Below are positions 36,312 through 46,166 of a stretch of DNA of 64,000 bases, one piece after another. The notes under the pieces are model-generated. The model saw nothing but the letters and a program-made list of their open reading frames with translations, searched no databases and had not been told where the DNA came from. This stretch comes from Candidatus Kapaibacterium sp. (lineage in GTDB: Bacteria > Bacteroidota > Ignavibacteria > Kapaibacteriales > UBA7675). A program made the position numbers and the translations under genes. The stretch covers positions 1 through 64,000 of the forward strand of contig JANQRB010000142.1 of NCBI GenBank assembly GCA_028284775.1, written 5' to 3'. The first letter of the stretch is position 1. Every line of letters begins with the position of its first letter.

Positions 36312-37324
36312 ACGATGATGCCTTGCTGGCCAAAATGCTCGATGGTACGCTCTCACCGGCGGAACGTCAGACGCTTGCCGCTCGAAAAGCGATATCGGTC
36401 GAGCTGGCCGAGGAGGCAGAGCAGCTGGCGGATATCGAGCATTTGCTTGTCAATAGCGACATGCAGTTCGATCGTAAGCAATTCGAGTTTCTGCGTGCCT
36501 TCGAAGATCGCGTTGCAGACATCATTGCTACCGAGGGCAGTCCGGCTGTTGAGTCGCAATTGCTTAAGAAATCGACATCCGGCACCCAGACAAAAGCACA
36601 GCGACCGGCATGGTACCGAATAGGCATGCTGCTGATCGTTCCATTTTTGTTTAACGCCCTTCAGATGCGCAGCAGTAATGTAGTTCCAGACGCGGAGGCC
36701 GGGATTTACGGTCCAATGCCGGTTAAGGATCAAATGGCAGTTTTCCCGCCAACAACACTCGCCGATCCGCTGGAACTTGCTCCGATACCGGCAAAGACCC
36801 GCACGGCGACGGGAAGCAAGACGTCGACGCTTGCCAAAGAAGAAGAATCCGAAGACAAGCGAACTCAAAACGACAAAGACAGCCTTCGGGATACAAGTAC
36901 CAGTAAAGAAGGGCGTTCCGATGTTGTGAATGCTTCCGTCTCTCTGCCGACCCTTGCGGAAAGAGTCAGTGCGCTTGTTTCAACGCTGGAAGGCCGACTG
37001 CTCGATGCGCGGGCTTCGAATGACAGGGCGCTGGAGGCAATCTGTGCGCAAAAAATCGGCCTGCTGTACCGCCAATGCGGTCGGGAATTCAGCGCCATTG
37101 CCCGCCAATACCTGGAGCAAGCGCTCAGATTGGCGCGCAGCTCGGGACTGCGTGAAGTGGAAGCAAAGGCATTAGGCGAAATCGCCCTGCTGGAAGCGCA
37201 GGAAGGTAACAGGCTAAAAGCGGCTCTGCTGTTAAACGAATGTATCCTGCTGCTGGAAGAGGGCGGCTTTGGGAACGCCCAGCGCTGGCGCCACGAACTG
37301 CAGGAGCTTCACAACAATCTATAG
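36308..37324 (+). CDS. Putative membrane anti-sigma factor with TPR-like periplasmic domain (module 1)
   Basis: 338 residues overlapping the sigma stop by 4 bp. A cytoplasmic N-terminal helix bundle (1-100) opens with DALLAKMLDGTLSPAERQ, the kind of segment that binds sigma factors. A single membrane helix at about 102-118 (WYRIGMLLIVPFLFNAL) follows, then a low-complexity charged linker. The periplasmic helical tail (about 215-338) resembles TPR repeats (AICAQKIGLLYRQCG, AIARQYLEQALRLARSSG, AKALGEIALLEAQEGNRLKA). There is no zinc-binding HxxxCxxC motif, so it is not a ZAS-type anti-sigma. The role is inferred from position, topology and similarity in layout to the product at 46163. Confidence 0.72.
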   Translation: MNDDALLAKMLDGTLSPAERQTLAARKAISVELAEEAEQLADIEHLLVNSDMQFDRKQFEFLRAFEDRVADIIATEGSPAVESQLLKKSTSGTQTKAQRPAWYRIGMLLIVPFLFNALQMRSSNVVPDAEAGIYGPMPVKDQMAVFPPTTLADPLELAPIPAKTRTATGSKTSTLAKEEESEDKRTQNDKDSLRDTSTSKEGRSDVVNASVSLPTLAERVSALVSTLEGRLLDARASNDRALEAICAQKIGLLYRQCGREFSAIARQYLEQALRLARSSGLREVEAKALGEIALLEAQEGNRLKAALLLNECILLLEEGGFGNAQRWRHELQELHNNL

Positions 37325-37789
37325 TTCCCCGGTCTGCCGCCACGTAACCCGCGGCCCCGGAATAGTCGTGATGGCAATCAAGCCATAAGGGACCTGAATC
37401 GTGGCGGTATTTATTTTCAGGCACACAACACGCCGGTAGTAAACTGACTTGACGAATCAGCTATCTTTAGAATGATGGTCGTAGTGCGGGCCGCCCGGCG
37501 CAATATGTCCGACCCTGTTTTCTTCAAAGCGAGAGTTGGAAAAAAATCGGCTGTCAGCATTGTGAAGTGAATATGGACGGAACTAAGAATTTCCTGCGCT
37601 TTTCAATTGACCGTGAACCGTGCTGAGCTAGCCGTTCAACCCAAAGAACGGGACGTTGAACATTTTGCCGTCATATTCTGCTTGGGGCCTCTTGCATCTG
37701 TGTATGATGGATTCGTATCGTTGTAGTTCATTGGCGCGCCATTCCGAGAACCGGATTTCCGGACGAAAAGATAGTGTATCTGAATTGAG
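37325..37789. other. Intergenic region after sigma module 1
   Basis: 465 bp with no supportable gene, terminator or repeat. A CCGG-ATTT-CCGG palindrome occurs near 37750 without other context. Confidence 0.4.
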
Positions 37790-37966
37790 TTAGATTCGGA
37801 GTTGGTGTTTATTGCCTTGTCGCAAGGCCCGAAGTTGGCGGCGGTACGGCGGGGGTGGGACCTTCGGGTCCTCTTTTTTGCGAATATTTGTTGCTACAAC
37901 AACCAATCTATCTACCACGCCTATTAACATCTCACTCAATGCCATTAACTCACTGATACGCCTCAT
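37790..37966 (-). CDS. Small basic protein of 58 residues
   Basis: The ATG at 37966 has AAGGAG 9 nt upstream, one of the best ribosome-binding sites in the window. The product starts MRRISELMALSEMLIGVV, an amphipathic helix, continues through KKEDPKVPPPPYRRQL and ends in an Arg/Lys/Gln-rich tail. No family is recognised. Two perfect hairpins lie within the frame (37814-37828 and 37858-37871, the second followed by six T on the plus strand), so an RNA gene or plus-strand terminator is the alternative reading. It is upstream of, and in the same orientation as, the end of the region after sigma module 1. Confidence 0.45.
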   Translation of the reverse strand: MRRISELMALSEMLIGVVDRLVVVATNIRKKEDPKVPPPPYRRQLRALRQGNKHQLRI

Positions 37967-38132
37967 TCTCTGCCTCTCCTTACCGGCAGCTCCCTCACCT
38001 TAATTCATCGCCCGATCGCCTGCCCTTATTACCATCTCCCGCACCTCCCTACCCAGACCTTGCTACAGCCGATCAAACAATCAGCAGCAGCACGGCATCA
38101 GCGGTCGATATTTTCCGGTCAACAAACAAAAA

Positions 38133-38162
38133 ATCCTCCGGCGCTGTTGAGTGCCGGAGGAT
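38133..38162 (-). terminator. Intrinsic terminator of the 1493-residue secreted protein gene
   Basis: ATCCTCCGGC and GCCGGAGGAT form a perfect 10-bp stem around a 10-base loop. The A-run just before it (38128-38133) is a T-run in the minus direction. It lies 35 bp past the stop at 38197. Confidence 0.9.
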
Positions 38163-38196
38163 GGGTGCCAGGAGCGGGCGAACGTGCTGCCGGTTC

Positions 38197-41100
38197 CTAG
38201 TTAATGATGTTCAGACTTCGTATCACCGTCCGTTCGCCAATTGTCAGGCGGCAAATGTATGCTCCTGATGCCAACATGCGGCCGCCATTATCGCGGGCAT
38301 CCCATTCGATGCGGTTTTCAGTGCTCGGCTTCATTTCCTCATCCAGTAGCGTACGCAGCGTATTACCCAACATGTCAATGATTTCCAGTTTGACTTTCGA
38401 CCGAACCGGCACGCTGAATACTATCTGCGTCGACTCCGTAAAGGGATTGGGGCTGTTGCTCAAACGCAATTCGTCCGCAAAGTTATAGCGCAGCGTGACC
38501 GAACGCGAATAGTCGACCGTTCCGTCGTAGTCGACCTGACGCAGTCGATATTCGTAGGTCGCGCCGCGACTGACCTCTTCATCAAGAAATTCGTAGTGCA
38601 AACGCGCCGTTGAGTTGCCGGCTCCCTTAACAAATCCGAGGGCGTCGAAGTCGTCCCCGCTCTCGGCAAGACGGCGCTCGACATAAAAGCCGGCATTATT
38701 CTCTTCAGAGGCCGTCTCCCAGAACAGTTCGATACCGAGCGGCGGCAGCACTTCGCCGTCAAAGGCCGAGAGTTCGACGGGCACGAAGTAACATCCCGTA
38801 TACTGGGGCGGATTGGCAAAGGTCCGGTCACCGAAATACGGACGCAAGAGCGGTATCCAGGATCCCCGTGTCATTGACGCATAGTTGAAGTATTGACCGG
38901 CATGAGTCAGATGGGCATAAGCGGGATTGCCGACCGTTGGCGTAAACTGTCCCCAGGTACCGCTGCGAAAAGTATTTTCATAGGCAAACCAACTGCCGTT
39001 GATCGACTCGCCGGCCGAGTTAAACACCCGCAGGTTTTTATCGATTAACAGACTCGTACCGCTGACACCGAGAGTCGGTATCGTGGCGAAATTCGTCGTC
39101 ACCATCCCCATACGTGCCCGCGAGGCGCCGAGCTCGAAGCCTTCCGTCCCCATCTGAGCACAACCCATCCAATAGGTGCCGGGCTCAAGCACAAGTTCGC
39201 GCGGCAGGACATAAGTTGCGTATTCATCAAATATCGGTTCGGATGCCGGCGTGGCCTTGTTGCCAAATGCGTCGATGTCGTACTGCCCTCTGCGCTTACG
39301 TATTCGTGAGTTACGCACCACCAGGCTGGAGGGGGTTCCTCCGCCATCTTCATACACGCTAAAAGTAATGTTCAAAACATCCGAGTTCAAGCTACCGAAC
39401 AGCGCCTGATAGCCGAGCAAGGTGTCCCGCGTGGTGACATTAAATTTCATCGCGATCTGCCCCGAGGAATTGCCGGCATCCGCGCCAAAGGGAATCGGGC
39501 CGCCTGCGCCGCCGCTGTTGAAACCGGAGAGATTGAGCCCCTTCGCGATCGCAGGCGTAAAATCCGGGACATCATTGACTCCTGTCACCGAAGGAGGATC
39601 ATAGGCAAAGGCATTGCCGAAACGTAGGTTGAAGTCCCCTTCCGTACTGTCGTTCGATGGCTCGGGATCGCCACCCGGAATGACGAGCGCGGCACGCAGA
39701 ATGTATTGGCCGGGGCGAGTTTCACGGCCGTTCCAGGTCGGAAAGTTAACGCGCGATTCACGCTGTGCCCGCAGGAAGGGAATCGTTCGTGTTCGGCAAT
39801 ATACGAGCAGTGTATCGGAGGGTTCGCTGCGTTCGCGTATGGTTACCCGCACGGCGAAAGCCCGCGATGGAATCGTGCTGTTATTCGCAAGCTTCACCTG
39901 GACAGGGATTTTCTGAGCCTGGCTGGCCGGCACCATTGTATAGGGCCAGACTACGCCAACCAGGGCGGCTTCCAGATCCGGCGTCTCGGTCGGGAACAAT
40001 ATCCTTACGTTGTCGACATAAAACGGATCGAAGTCATCCTGCGGGTCCGGCGGCCGCGTGTTGGTACGCGCCTTTACCGTTAATTTAAAGCGGAAGGTGC
40101 GCTCGCCTTCGTTCGGTGTTGACAACAGATAGTCTGGAACGGGTACAAACACTTTGTTAAACTCCCAGTCCTTGCCGTCATCAAAGAGGTCGGCCCGTAG
40201 ACCGAGCGCTATCGGCAGCGCCGAATCCAGGTTATCCTCATGAAAACCGCGATTGTGACCGCCGCCGCCAAACACAGTCCATGCAGGATTGTCGACGACG
40301 AATTTGTCCGGGTCATCCAGCCGCGGATGACGGCTCCAGCCACGGTCGGGTACATTGGTAATGTTCTGGTAATTGTCGGGCGTCGGATTCTTGAAGTGCA
40401 CTTCGAGCTCATCGGGCAGCAAAGCGGTACTCGTAGCATCACCTTCGCGCATCACGCGGGGTTCCGGACCGGTCAGCATCTGATCGGACCAGCCGCGAGG
40501 CCAGTCGCCGATCTGCGGTCGGCCGGAGCGTTGATAAGAAAAGGACAGGATCGCCGAATGGTGTCCGCGCAGGTCGATCGGGAATGAACGGAGTTCGTCG
40601 CCGGCGGGCGCCTGACCAAAGGGTGAAAAATCCGTCCCATCTATGTCGATGCGATTCATGCGGATAACAGGCGAGTTTAAGGTAACGTTCACATTGTTCG
40701 CCGAATGAAACTCGCCGCGCGGCGGCGGCGGATTGTAGGTATTGGCATTGCCGTCTACGGCTTCTGCACCAATCGAAACCCACTTGTTAACGGAGGGCAG
40801 CGTGCCCTCACGACGCGAGAAACTAAAGTCCCCGACGTGGTCCGAGAAGTTCTGTAAAACCTTGATCCCGAAAAGACGCACGCGCGTCGTGTCGTCAAAT
40901 GGCCATTCGTCGCCATAGCCGCCGCGGCCGCGGCACAGAAATGGCTCGGCAATAACCATCGAGGTCAAACGGCCTATTTGCTTTGCGATAAAGGGATTGG
41001 AATCAAATCCGGGGAAACGAATTTCCACAAAAGCGTAAGGCGGCAGGCCATTGCTCTCGAAAGGTAGAGACTCCCGGTCGTAGTTGACCATCCGCACGCC

Positions 41101-42678
41101 GGAGCTGTTGGGGTTGGCAAGGGCAAAACTGTCGACGCAAACCTGCCGGCTGTAAACGACTTCGTCGTCGAGTATGTCATTCAGAATCTTAAATCGCGCC
41201 CGGAACGACAGACCCTGTTTCTGGAAGTTGACGCCCTGCGGCCCCTGCACATCGTTCGAAAGATTTTGAATGAGCACGACCGGCTGCAGCGAGCCGAGCA
41301 AGCGATCGCCTATCAGTAACTCGTAGTTGGCGGGATCGTTGACCTCGATGCTGAACTTCGCATCGTTCGGATCACGCACCAGGTACTTGATATCGACGAC
41401 ACGCAGGGTGTTTTTATATTGTTTAAACCTGATCGCCAGATCATTCGCGGGCGCTGTATTTTCGGACCCCGGCGGACCGGCAACCATTACCGTACCGTCA
41501 CGCAGATATTCGCTGTACTGCGTATAACGCTGCTCCACAAACTCGTCATCGACATAACGCGCCTGCCCGCGGACGCCGATAGTCGAGTTAAAGCGCACGA
41601 ACTGTCCCGGCGCAATCGGCACATTGTTTGGTACCACCAAGGGCGGCTGAAAAAGCGAATACAGGAATGAGATCGTGCTGTCCGAGCGGTCGAGCGTAAT
41701 CTGGGCATTGAGCTCGTAGGCAAGGCGGTCGACGCCGACCCGATTATTAACTTTGAATGGCAGTATCTGACCGGGATTGATCGGATTGCGTTTGCCCCCC
41801 ATCGGCTGTACACGCACGTAATAGATCGTCAGCTTACTGTTGGCGACATCGCGTTTAAACCACACCTGTCCATAGTCTTCCTCCTGGTTGAGCTGATCGT
41901 TAAACTGCGATAGCTGCCAGTCATCCCAGGCCGGCGCAATGATGGGGGCATCGTTGCTGAAGTTTGCCAGGCTGGTATTATCAGGCCGGCGAATTCCAAG
42001 TTCCGGGTCACTGGGATCACCGCCACAAGCAACAAAACGGTAGCCCCAGTCGTCCGCTGTTTCATCGCCCAGGCCATTGGCGGCGTCGCTCTCGTCCAGA
42101 CGTTCGCGCGCATCATCGCTATTGACATCCCAGGCCGTGCCCCGGCCATCCGGCACCGTCCGCATATTTGTTTCACTATCATAGAAATAGCGTCGATTGC
42201 TCAGAGCTATTAACATATTCGTGGATACGTAAAAGCTATCATAGCGCACGCCGTTGAAATAGAAAGGAAAGCCGATCCGTATCGGTCCGGCAAAGGCATT
42301 ATCCGTCGAATCCCTGAGGTCGCCGGGGTTGCGAAAGTACATGTGACCTTCGCGAAATGTCTGCCAGTAATCAGGCGGAAACTGACTGGGGCCGGAAACG
42401 ATACGGTGCCAGGTGCCACGCTGAAAGTTCGTATCCACAAAGAGGTCGGCGGGACTGGGCGTCCATGGTTTGCCTATGGCATCTTCACTATCGACAATGT
42501 AATAGCCGGTTGATATGGCCGGGTTCGCGCGGGGCCAGTCCTGATCGCCCATGAAGGGCTGGGGATAGGAGCTGTCAAAGCTCTTGCGTTGTATCTCATC
42601 ATCGTGCTTCTTCGCGCCGGCAATGGCCATACTTCCGGCAAGCAAATAGATGCACAAGGTACAAAGTACGCGTTTCAT
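38197..42678 (-). CDS. Giant secreted protein with T9SS sorting domain
   Basis: 1493 residues from the ATG at 42678, which gives a signal peptide at the N-terminus (MKRVLCTLCIYLLAGSMAIA-G); the frame is open to 42714. The body is beta-rich and mostly unassigned. An early segment (IGFPFYFNGVRYDSFYVSTN) resembles the opening of nidogen-like extracellular domains, and later parts contain FxxWNGRETRPGQYILRA and jelly-roll-like stretches (VLEPGTYWMGCAQMG). The end is a clear type A sorting domain (LSNSPNPFTESTQIVFSV ... WDARDNGGRMLASGAYICRL ... IRSLNIIN). It is expected at the cell surface or secreted. It is controlled by a TGTAAC-N17-GTTC promoter about 150 bp upstream and followed by its own terminator, so it is a single-gene unit of the ECF regulon. 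Confidence 0.85.
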   Translation of the reverse strand: MKRVLCTLCIYLLAGSMAIAGAKKHDDEIQRKSFDSSYPQPFMGDQDWPRANPAISTGYYIVDSEDAIGKPWTPSPADLFVDTNFQRGTWHRIVSGPSQFPPDYWQTFREGHMYFRNPGDLRDSTDNAFAGPIRIGFPFYFNGVRYDSFYVSTNMLIALSNRRYFYDSETNMRTVPDGRGTAWDVNSDDARERLDESDAANGLGDETADDWGYRFVACGGDPSDPELGIRRPDNTSLANFSNDAPIIAPAWDDWQLSQFNDQLNQEEDYGQVWFKRDVANSKLTIYYVRVQPMGGKRNPINPGQILPFKVNNRVGVDRLAYELNAQITLDRSDSTISFLYSLFQPPLVVPNNVPIAPGQFVRFNSTIGVRGQARYVDDEFVEQRYTQYSEYLRDGTVMVAGPPGSENTAPANDLAIRFKQYKNTLRVVDIKYLVRDPNDAKFSIEVNDPANYELLIGDRLLGSLQPVVLIQNLSNDVQGPQGVNFQKQGLSFRARFKILNDILDDEVVYSRQVCVDSFALANPNSSGVRMVNYDRESLPFESNGLPPYAFVEIRFPGFDSNPFIAKQIGRLTSMVIAEPFLCRGRGGYGDEWPFDDTTRVRLFGIKVLQNFSDHVGDFSFSRREGTLPSVNKWVSIGAEAVDGNANTYNPPPPRGEFHSANNVNVTLNSPVIRMNRIDIDGTDFSPFGQAPAGDELRSFPIDLRGHHSAILSFSYQRSGRPQIGDWPRGWSDQMLTGPEPRVMREGDATSTALLPDELEVHFKNPTPDNYQNITNVPDRGWSRHPRLDDPDKFVVDNPAWTVFGGGGHNRGFHEDNLDSALPIALGLRADLFDDGKDWEFNKVFVPVPDYLLSTPNEGERTFRFKLTVKARTNTRPPDPQDDFDPFYVDNVRILFPTETPDLEAALVGVVWPYTMVPASQAQKIPVQVKLANNSTIPSRAFAVRVTIRERSEPSDTLLVYCRTRTIPFLRAQRESRVNFPTWNGRETRPGQYILRAALVIPGGDPEPSNDSTEGDFNLRFGNAFAYDPPSVTGVNDVPDFTPAIAKGLNLSGFNSGGAGGPIPFGADAGNSSGQIAMKFNVTTRDTLLGYQALFGSLNSDVLNITFSVYEDGGGTPSSLVVRNSRIRKRRGQYDIDAFGNKATPASEPIFDEYATYVLPRELVLEPGTYWMGCAQMGTEGFELGASRARMGMVTTNFATIPTLGVSGTSLLIDKNLRVFNSAGESINGSWFAYENTFRSGTWGQFTPTVGNPAYAHLTHAGQYFNYASMTRGSWIPLLRPYFGDRTFANPPQYTGCYFVPVELSAFDGEVLPPLGIELFWETASEENNAGFYVERRLAESGDDFDALGFVKGAGNSTARLHYEFLDEEVSRGATYEYRLRQVDYDGTVDYSRSVTLRYNFADELRLSNSPNPFTESTQIVFSVPVRSKVKLEIIDMLGNTLRTLLDEEMKPSTENRIEWDARDNGGRMLASGAYICRLTIGERTVIRSLNIIN

Positions 42679-42825
42679 ATTCGCACTCCACTTTTTTGCA
42701 GTTGAAATAAACAAGTATCCGGCTCAACAACTGTTGAGCTGAATCGCTTGTTTTTCCTTGGAAAGTGGCGCTGAGGATAACTTTCAGGACGGAATAAACT
42801 CGGATCTTGCCAAACTTGTGCCGGT

Positions 42826-42852
42826 GAACACTATTTTATCCTGAGGGTTACA
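42826..42852 (-). promoter_or_regulatory. ECF-type promoter of the 1493-residue protein gene
   Basis: Minus strand: TGTAAC (42852-42847), 17 bases, GTTC (42829-42826). The leader to the start at 42678 would be about 140 nt. It is placed neatly between the upstream gene's terminator (42894-42929) and the coding region. Confidence 0.75.
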
Positions 42853-42893
42853 ACAGCCACTGCGAATTGACTTAACATTTGGAAGCAAAAAAA

Positions 42894-42929
42894 ATTGCCC
42901 GTGAAGTTATAATCAACTTCCCGGGCATT
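42894..42929 (-). terminator. Intrinsic terminator of the 777-residue secreted protein gene
   Basis: A 13-bp stem with one mismatch pairs 42896-42908 with 42915-42927 around the loop ATAATC; core halves are GCCCG and CGGGC. A run of eight A before it (42887-42894) is a T-run in the minus direction. Confidence 0.88.
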
Positions 42930-42986
42930 GGCACTGCATAAACACAATTTCTTCAACGGCCTTCAGAGACCATCGCGCCTATCAGC

Positions 42987-45320
42987 TTAAGGCTGAATCA
43001 TCACGCTGCGAATGACGCTGTGGTCCTGACTTTCGATTCGGAGCAGATAGAATCCAGCCGACAATCCGGCAACTGCGAACGAATGGACAGTGTCACCTGC
43101 TCCCGCCTGGACTACTGCGCGTCGGACGATTTGTCCGGCTGCATTCGTCATGCTAATCCGAACAGAGCCGATGAACGATGCCAGCGACAGGCTCACCTCA
43201 TCCCGCGTCGGGTTAGGAAAGACTTTCACATCCGCCGCAGCTGTTCCCCGCTCAGCGACATTCGATACGGTCATTGGCTCAAGTTCGAGATCAGCCGTGA
43301 CTGTCTCCCCTTCCTCGCCGATATTGATCTGAATTTTTTGTGGCGCCATACCGAACTTATCACTGCGCAGATGATACACACCAGCGCTGATGCCGTCCAG
43401 ATCATATGATCCATCGGTCGCGGTCAGGTTAAAAGCAACAATCTGATCCTGATCGTCAACAAGGTAGACCAGTGCGCCCGGAATCGCGTCGTCGGCCTGA
43501 ACCCGATCGTCGTCGTCTTTGTGACTAAAGGGTACAGTGCGTCCCACTTTACCGCGACAGCGTGAGGTTCCCTGCGTGCGACGAATCTTCTGCAGCTTGA
43601 CGGTGATGGCAGCCGGACTGCCGCTCGCTTCCACATCAAGGCGCGTGGCACTGGTCCAGTCGGGCACTGCGAATTCATTATCGGCAACATAGTAGCCATG
43701 TATATGATCACAGCCGCTTTGACAGTTCGTTTCACCGGCGAGAATCACATACTGTCCGGGCAATAAATTGTTAAAGCTGAACTTGCCTTCGTCATCACTG
43801 CGCACACTGGCACCCGGAAAGAGAGCGTCGCTGCCGGCATCCAGAATTCGTAGTGCGGTAACCCAGGCGCTGATTTGCTGACCTTGGGCTCCGGTAACGA
43901 TTCCCTCGATACCATTGTCGTAATCCGGCGCCGGCCCGACCAGAATATCCAGATCATTGACGTCGCCGGTCAGCTCCAAGGTCTGCGCCTCGGCTAATTC
44001 GTAGGCATCAAGGTAGTACTCAGGCACAAACTTACTGCTCCAGGAATCGGGCAGCGTATCGTGGGGAATCGTGTCACGCACTCCCTGCTTCGGCATTGGC
44101 GAGACATAAACAATGTACGTAAACTGATTGCTCAGACGAGCGCTATAGTAGCCATCGTAGTTGGTTAGCACGCTGCGAATATGTTTACTGTTAAACCGAT
44201 CCTGCTTGTCCTGCGAAGGATCAAAGCCGAAAAAGCTCACCATTGCCGCAGCCGGCTCGCCGTCAGGCTCAAGTGTTACCTGTCCCGATACCCTGTAATT
44301 ATCGTAGTGCGGCACTTTGTCCAGGACAAAATCGGCTTCGACCTTATCACCGCAGCCAAGCTCAATAATTACGGCATCCTGCCTCTCTTCGGCATCATCA
44401 TAATACTCTAAACGATACCCGCGTGCGCTTGCCACCAGTAAATAACGCCCGGCGTCGACTTCCATACGATACTGGCCGTCCTGGGTCACGATCGAGCCGC
44501 TGTACTGACTTGTGTCGCTGGTATCGCGCTGGTTAGTGGGAATAAGCCAAATCGAAGTCGCTTCTCTGATGAGCTCGCCGTCTTCGTCGCGGATAGTGCC
44601 GCTGATAACGGCCGGCTCACGACAGGCGCGCACCCGCAACGTCCAAATCTGAACAGCCATCGACCTCCGATTAACTTCAGCGTGGATGCGAATGAAATAA
44701 CTTCCCGGCGTCTGGGGCTGCCAGCGCAGCTCGCCGGTCGTCTCATCAATAGTCATGCCTTCGGGGCCGTGCTTGATGTAATAGCGAATCGCCATGCCAT
44801 TCTCGGCTTCGGCATCGGCATCGTAGACATAGTCGTCCCCGGCAACGGCCGTTTCGATCGGCTCGGTGATAAATTTAACGGCCGTTTGAACATCTTCGAC
44901 CGTATTGATCATCACGATATTGCTGGGCTCGCCGACCTCGCCGTTGCTGTAGGCGCGAATAAAGAAGTGAAAAACGCCGGAAGCGCCCTTCAAGTCATGG
45001 AGATAGCGGTGGATACTGTAGTAGGTCTCCTTTCCGCTGCTGTCATAGCCGGTCGTGTCACGACGAAAACTCTGTTCAAACTTAAGATCAACCAGCACCT
45101 GATAGTTATTCGGATCCTCCCTTCCGTTTTCGGACCAGTAAATGCGAAAGCCGTCATACTGTGCTCTCGTCTCCCATGAGAACTGAATTTCAGGCTTGTC
45201 ATTCGCCAGCCAGGCATTGAGATACATGGAGCTCCGGCTTTGAGCTGTTTCATAGCTGCAGGCAAAAGCTAGAATCAGTAGACTGAGTGTCCGCAGGTAC
45301 AATTTCCGCGTCGGATTCAT
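42987..45320 (-). CDS. Secreted multidomain protein with CnaB/CRD-like repeats and T9SS sorting domain
   Basis: 777 residues; AAGGAATGG about 6-12 nt upstream sets the ATG at 45320. A signal peptide (LSLLILAFACSYETAQS) is followed by a fibronectin III-like domain (about 40-140; YDGFRIYWSENGRE). Next is a putative Ig/cadherin-like domain (IRYYIKHGPEGMTIDETTGELRWQPQTPG). Several carboxypeptidase-regulatory/CnaB-like sandwiches follow (VSGQVTLEPDGEPAAA, IEGIVTGAQGQQISAW, NLTATDGSYDLDGISAGVYHL). The C-terminal type A sorting domain is KVFPNPTRDEVSLSLAS ... GFYLLRIES. A likely surface adhesin or scaffold; binding partners cannot be told from sequence. It is divergent from sigma gene 2 and has its own regulon promoter and terminator. 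Confidence 0.82.
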   Translation of the reverse strand: MNPTRKLYLRTLSLLILAFACSYETAQSRSSMYLNAWLANDKPEIQFSWETRAQYDGFRIYWSENGREDPNNYQVLVDLKFEQSFRRDTTGYDSSGKETYYSIHRYLHDLKGASGVFHFFIRAYSNGEVGEPSNIVMINTVEDVQTAVKFITEPIETAVAGDDYVYDADAEAENGMAIRYYIKHGPEGMTIDETTGELRWQPQTPGSYFIRIHAEVNRRSMAVQIWTLRVRACREPAVISGTIRDEDGELIREATSIWLIPTNQRDTSDTSQYSGSIVTQDGQYRMEVDAGRYLLVASARGYRLEYYDDAEERQDAVIIELGCGDKVEADFVLDKVPHYDNYRVSGQVTLEPDGEPAAAMVSFFGFDPSQDKQDRFNSKHIRSVLTNYDGYYSARLSNQFTYIVYVSPMPKQGVRDTIPHDTLPDSWSSKFVPEYYLDAYELAEAQTLELTGDVNDLDILVGPAPDYDNGIEGIVTGAQGQQISAWVTALRILDAGSDALFPGASVRSDDEGKFSFNNLLPGQYVILAGETNCQSGCDHIHGYYVADNEFAVPDWTSATRLDVEASGSPAAITVKLQKIRRTQGTSRCRGKVGRTVPFSHKDDDDRVQADDAIPGALVYLVDDQDQIVAFNLTATDGSYDLDGISAGVYHLRSDKFGMAPQKIQINIGEEGETVTADLELEPMTVSNVAERGTAAADVKVFPNPTRDEVSLSLASFIGSVRISMTNAAGQIVRRAVVQAGAGDTVHSFAVAGLSAGFYLLRIESQDHSVIRSVMIQP

Positions 45321-45457
45321 ACAACCATTCCTTACTCGTTAAATAAAATTACATTGTTGATAGCTGTGTATTTACGCGGTGCCAATCGCAGGACGCGGAG
45401 AAGCTGGGGGGAATTGAAGCGCAGCAGCAGCCTCCGTTCGTCAAAAATCGGGAGCAA

Positions 45458-45484
45458 GAACCACGCTCAAATCAATTAGTTACA
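45458..45484 (-). promoter_or_regulatory. ECF-type promoter of the 777-residue protein gene
   Basis: Minus strand: TGTAAC (45484-45479), 17 bases, GTTC (45461-45458). It is back to back with the sigma 2 promoter, whose TGTAAC starts at 45554. Confidence 0.78.
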
Positions 45485-45553
45485 CTGCAAGCACAAGAGT
45501 GGCACAGCCTGGGGACAGTTCAGTCCGCCGCTGCAAAAAGACTGAAATTCGAC

Positions 45554-45580
45554 TGTAACGAAATTTGTCAGGCGAGGTTT
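45554..45580 (+). promoter_or_regulatory. ECF-type promoter of sigma gene 2
   Basis: TGTAAC (45554-45559), 17 bases, GTTT (45577-45580). TGTAACGAA is shared with sigma promoter 1. The box ends 26 bases before the start at 45606, nearly the same as the 25 bases at sigma 1. Confidence 0.75.
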
Positions 45581-45605
45581 TTATGCCTAGTTTGATCGCT
45601 CATGT

Positions 45606-46166
45606 ATGCAAACGATTCCCGAATATAGCGACCAATCAGACGAAGAGCTGTTCGAGCTTGTCAAAGACAGCGATGATAAGGCCTTTCGGACCTTGTATCG
45701 ACGTTATGACAAGCGTGTATTCGGGTACTGCTACCGGGCATTGGGTGATCGCGGGACGGCCGAAGATCTGTTCCAAACGATCATTATGAAGGTGTTCGAA
45801 AAGAGGGAATCGTTTGAAGGTGGACACTTCGCAGGTTGGTTATTCACGATAACGCGCAATCAGACGATTAAGGAACTCAAAAAACGGAAGCCCACCACCG
45901 ATATTGACGAGGTGGCCTACTGTTTGAATGATACTTCCGACATGACGGGTGAAGACGTTTATATGAAAGAAATTCTCGGCAGTGCCATTGCGTCGTTGGC
46001 GGAAGAATTTCGGAGGCCGTTGATAATGAAATACGTTGAAGGGCATGCATACGACACAATTGCGGAACGACTGAATTGCTCGGTTTCTTTGGCAAAAGTC
46101 CGAGTGTTCCGCGCCAAAAAAATGCTCCGTAAACAAATGTCCCCTTATCTGCACGAAGTAAAATGA
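45606..46166 (+). CDS. ECF RNA polymerase sigma factor (module 2)
   Basis: 186 residues, the same length as the product at 35751 and closely similar throughout (both have YSD.SDEELFELVK, TLYRRYDKRVF/ILYRRYDKRVF and NCSVSLAKVRVFRAKKML). It has region 2 (HFAGWLFTITRNQTIKELKK) and region 4 but no region 3 or 1.1. The stop overlaps the downstream anti-sigma start (ATGA). A promoter of the regulon lies directly upstream, so autoregulation is likely. Divergent transcription from the 777-residue secreted protein ties the sigma factor to surface-protein expression. Confidence 0.93.
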   Translation: MQTIPEYSDQSDEELFELVKDSDDKAFRTLYRRYDKRVFGYCYRALGDRGTAEDLFQTIIMKVFEKRESFEGGHFAGWLFTITRNQTIKELKKRKPTTDIDEVAYCLNDTSDMTGEDVYMKEILGSAIASLAEEFRRPLIMKYVEGHAYDTIAERLNCSVSLAKVRVFRAKKMLRKQMSPYLHEVK

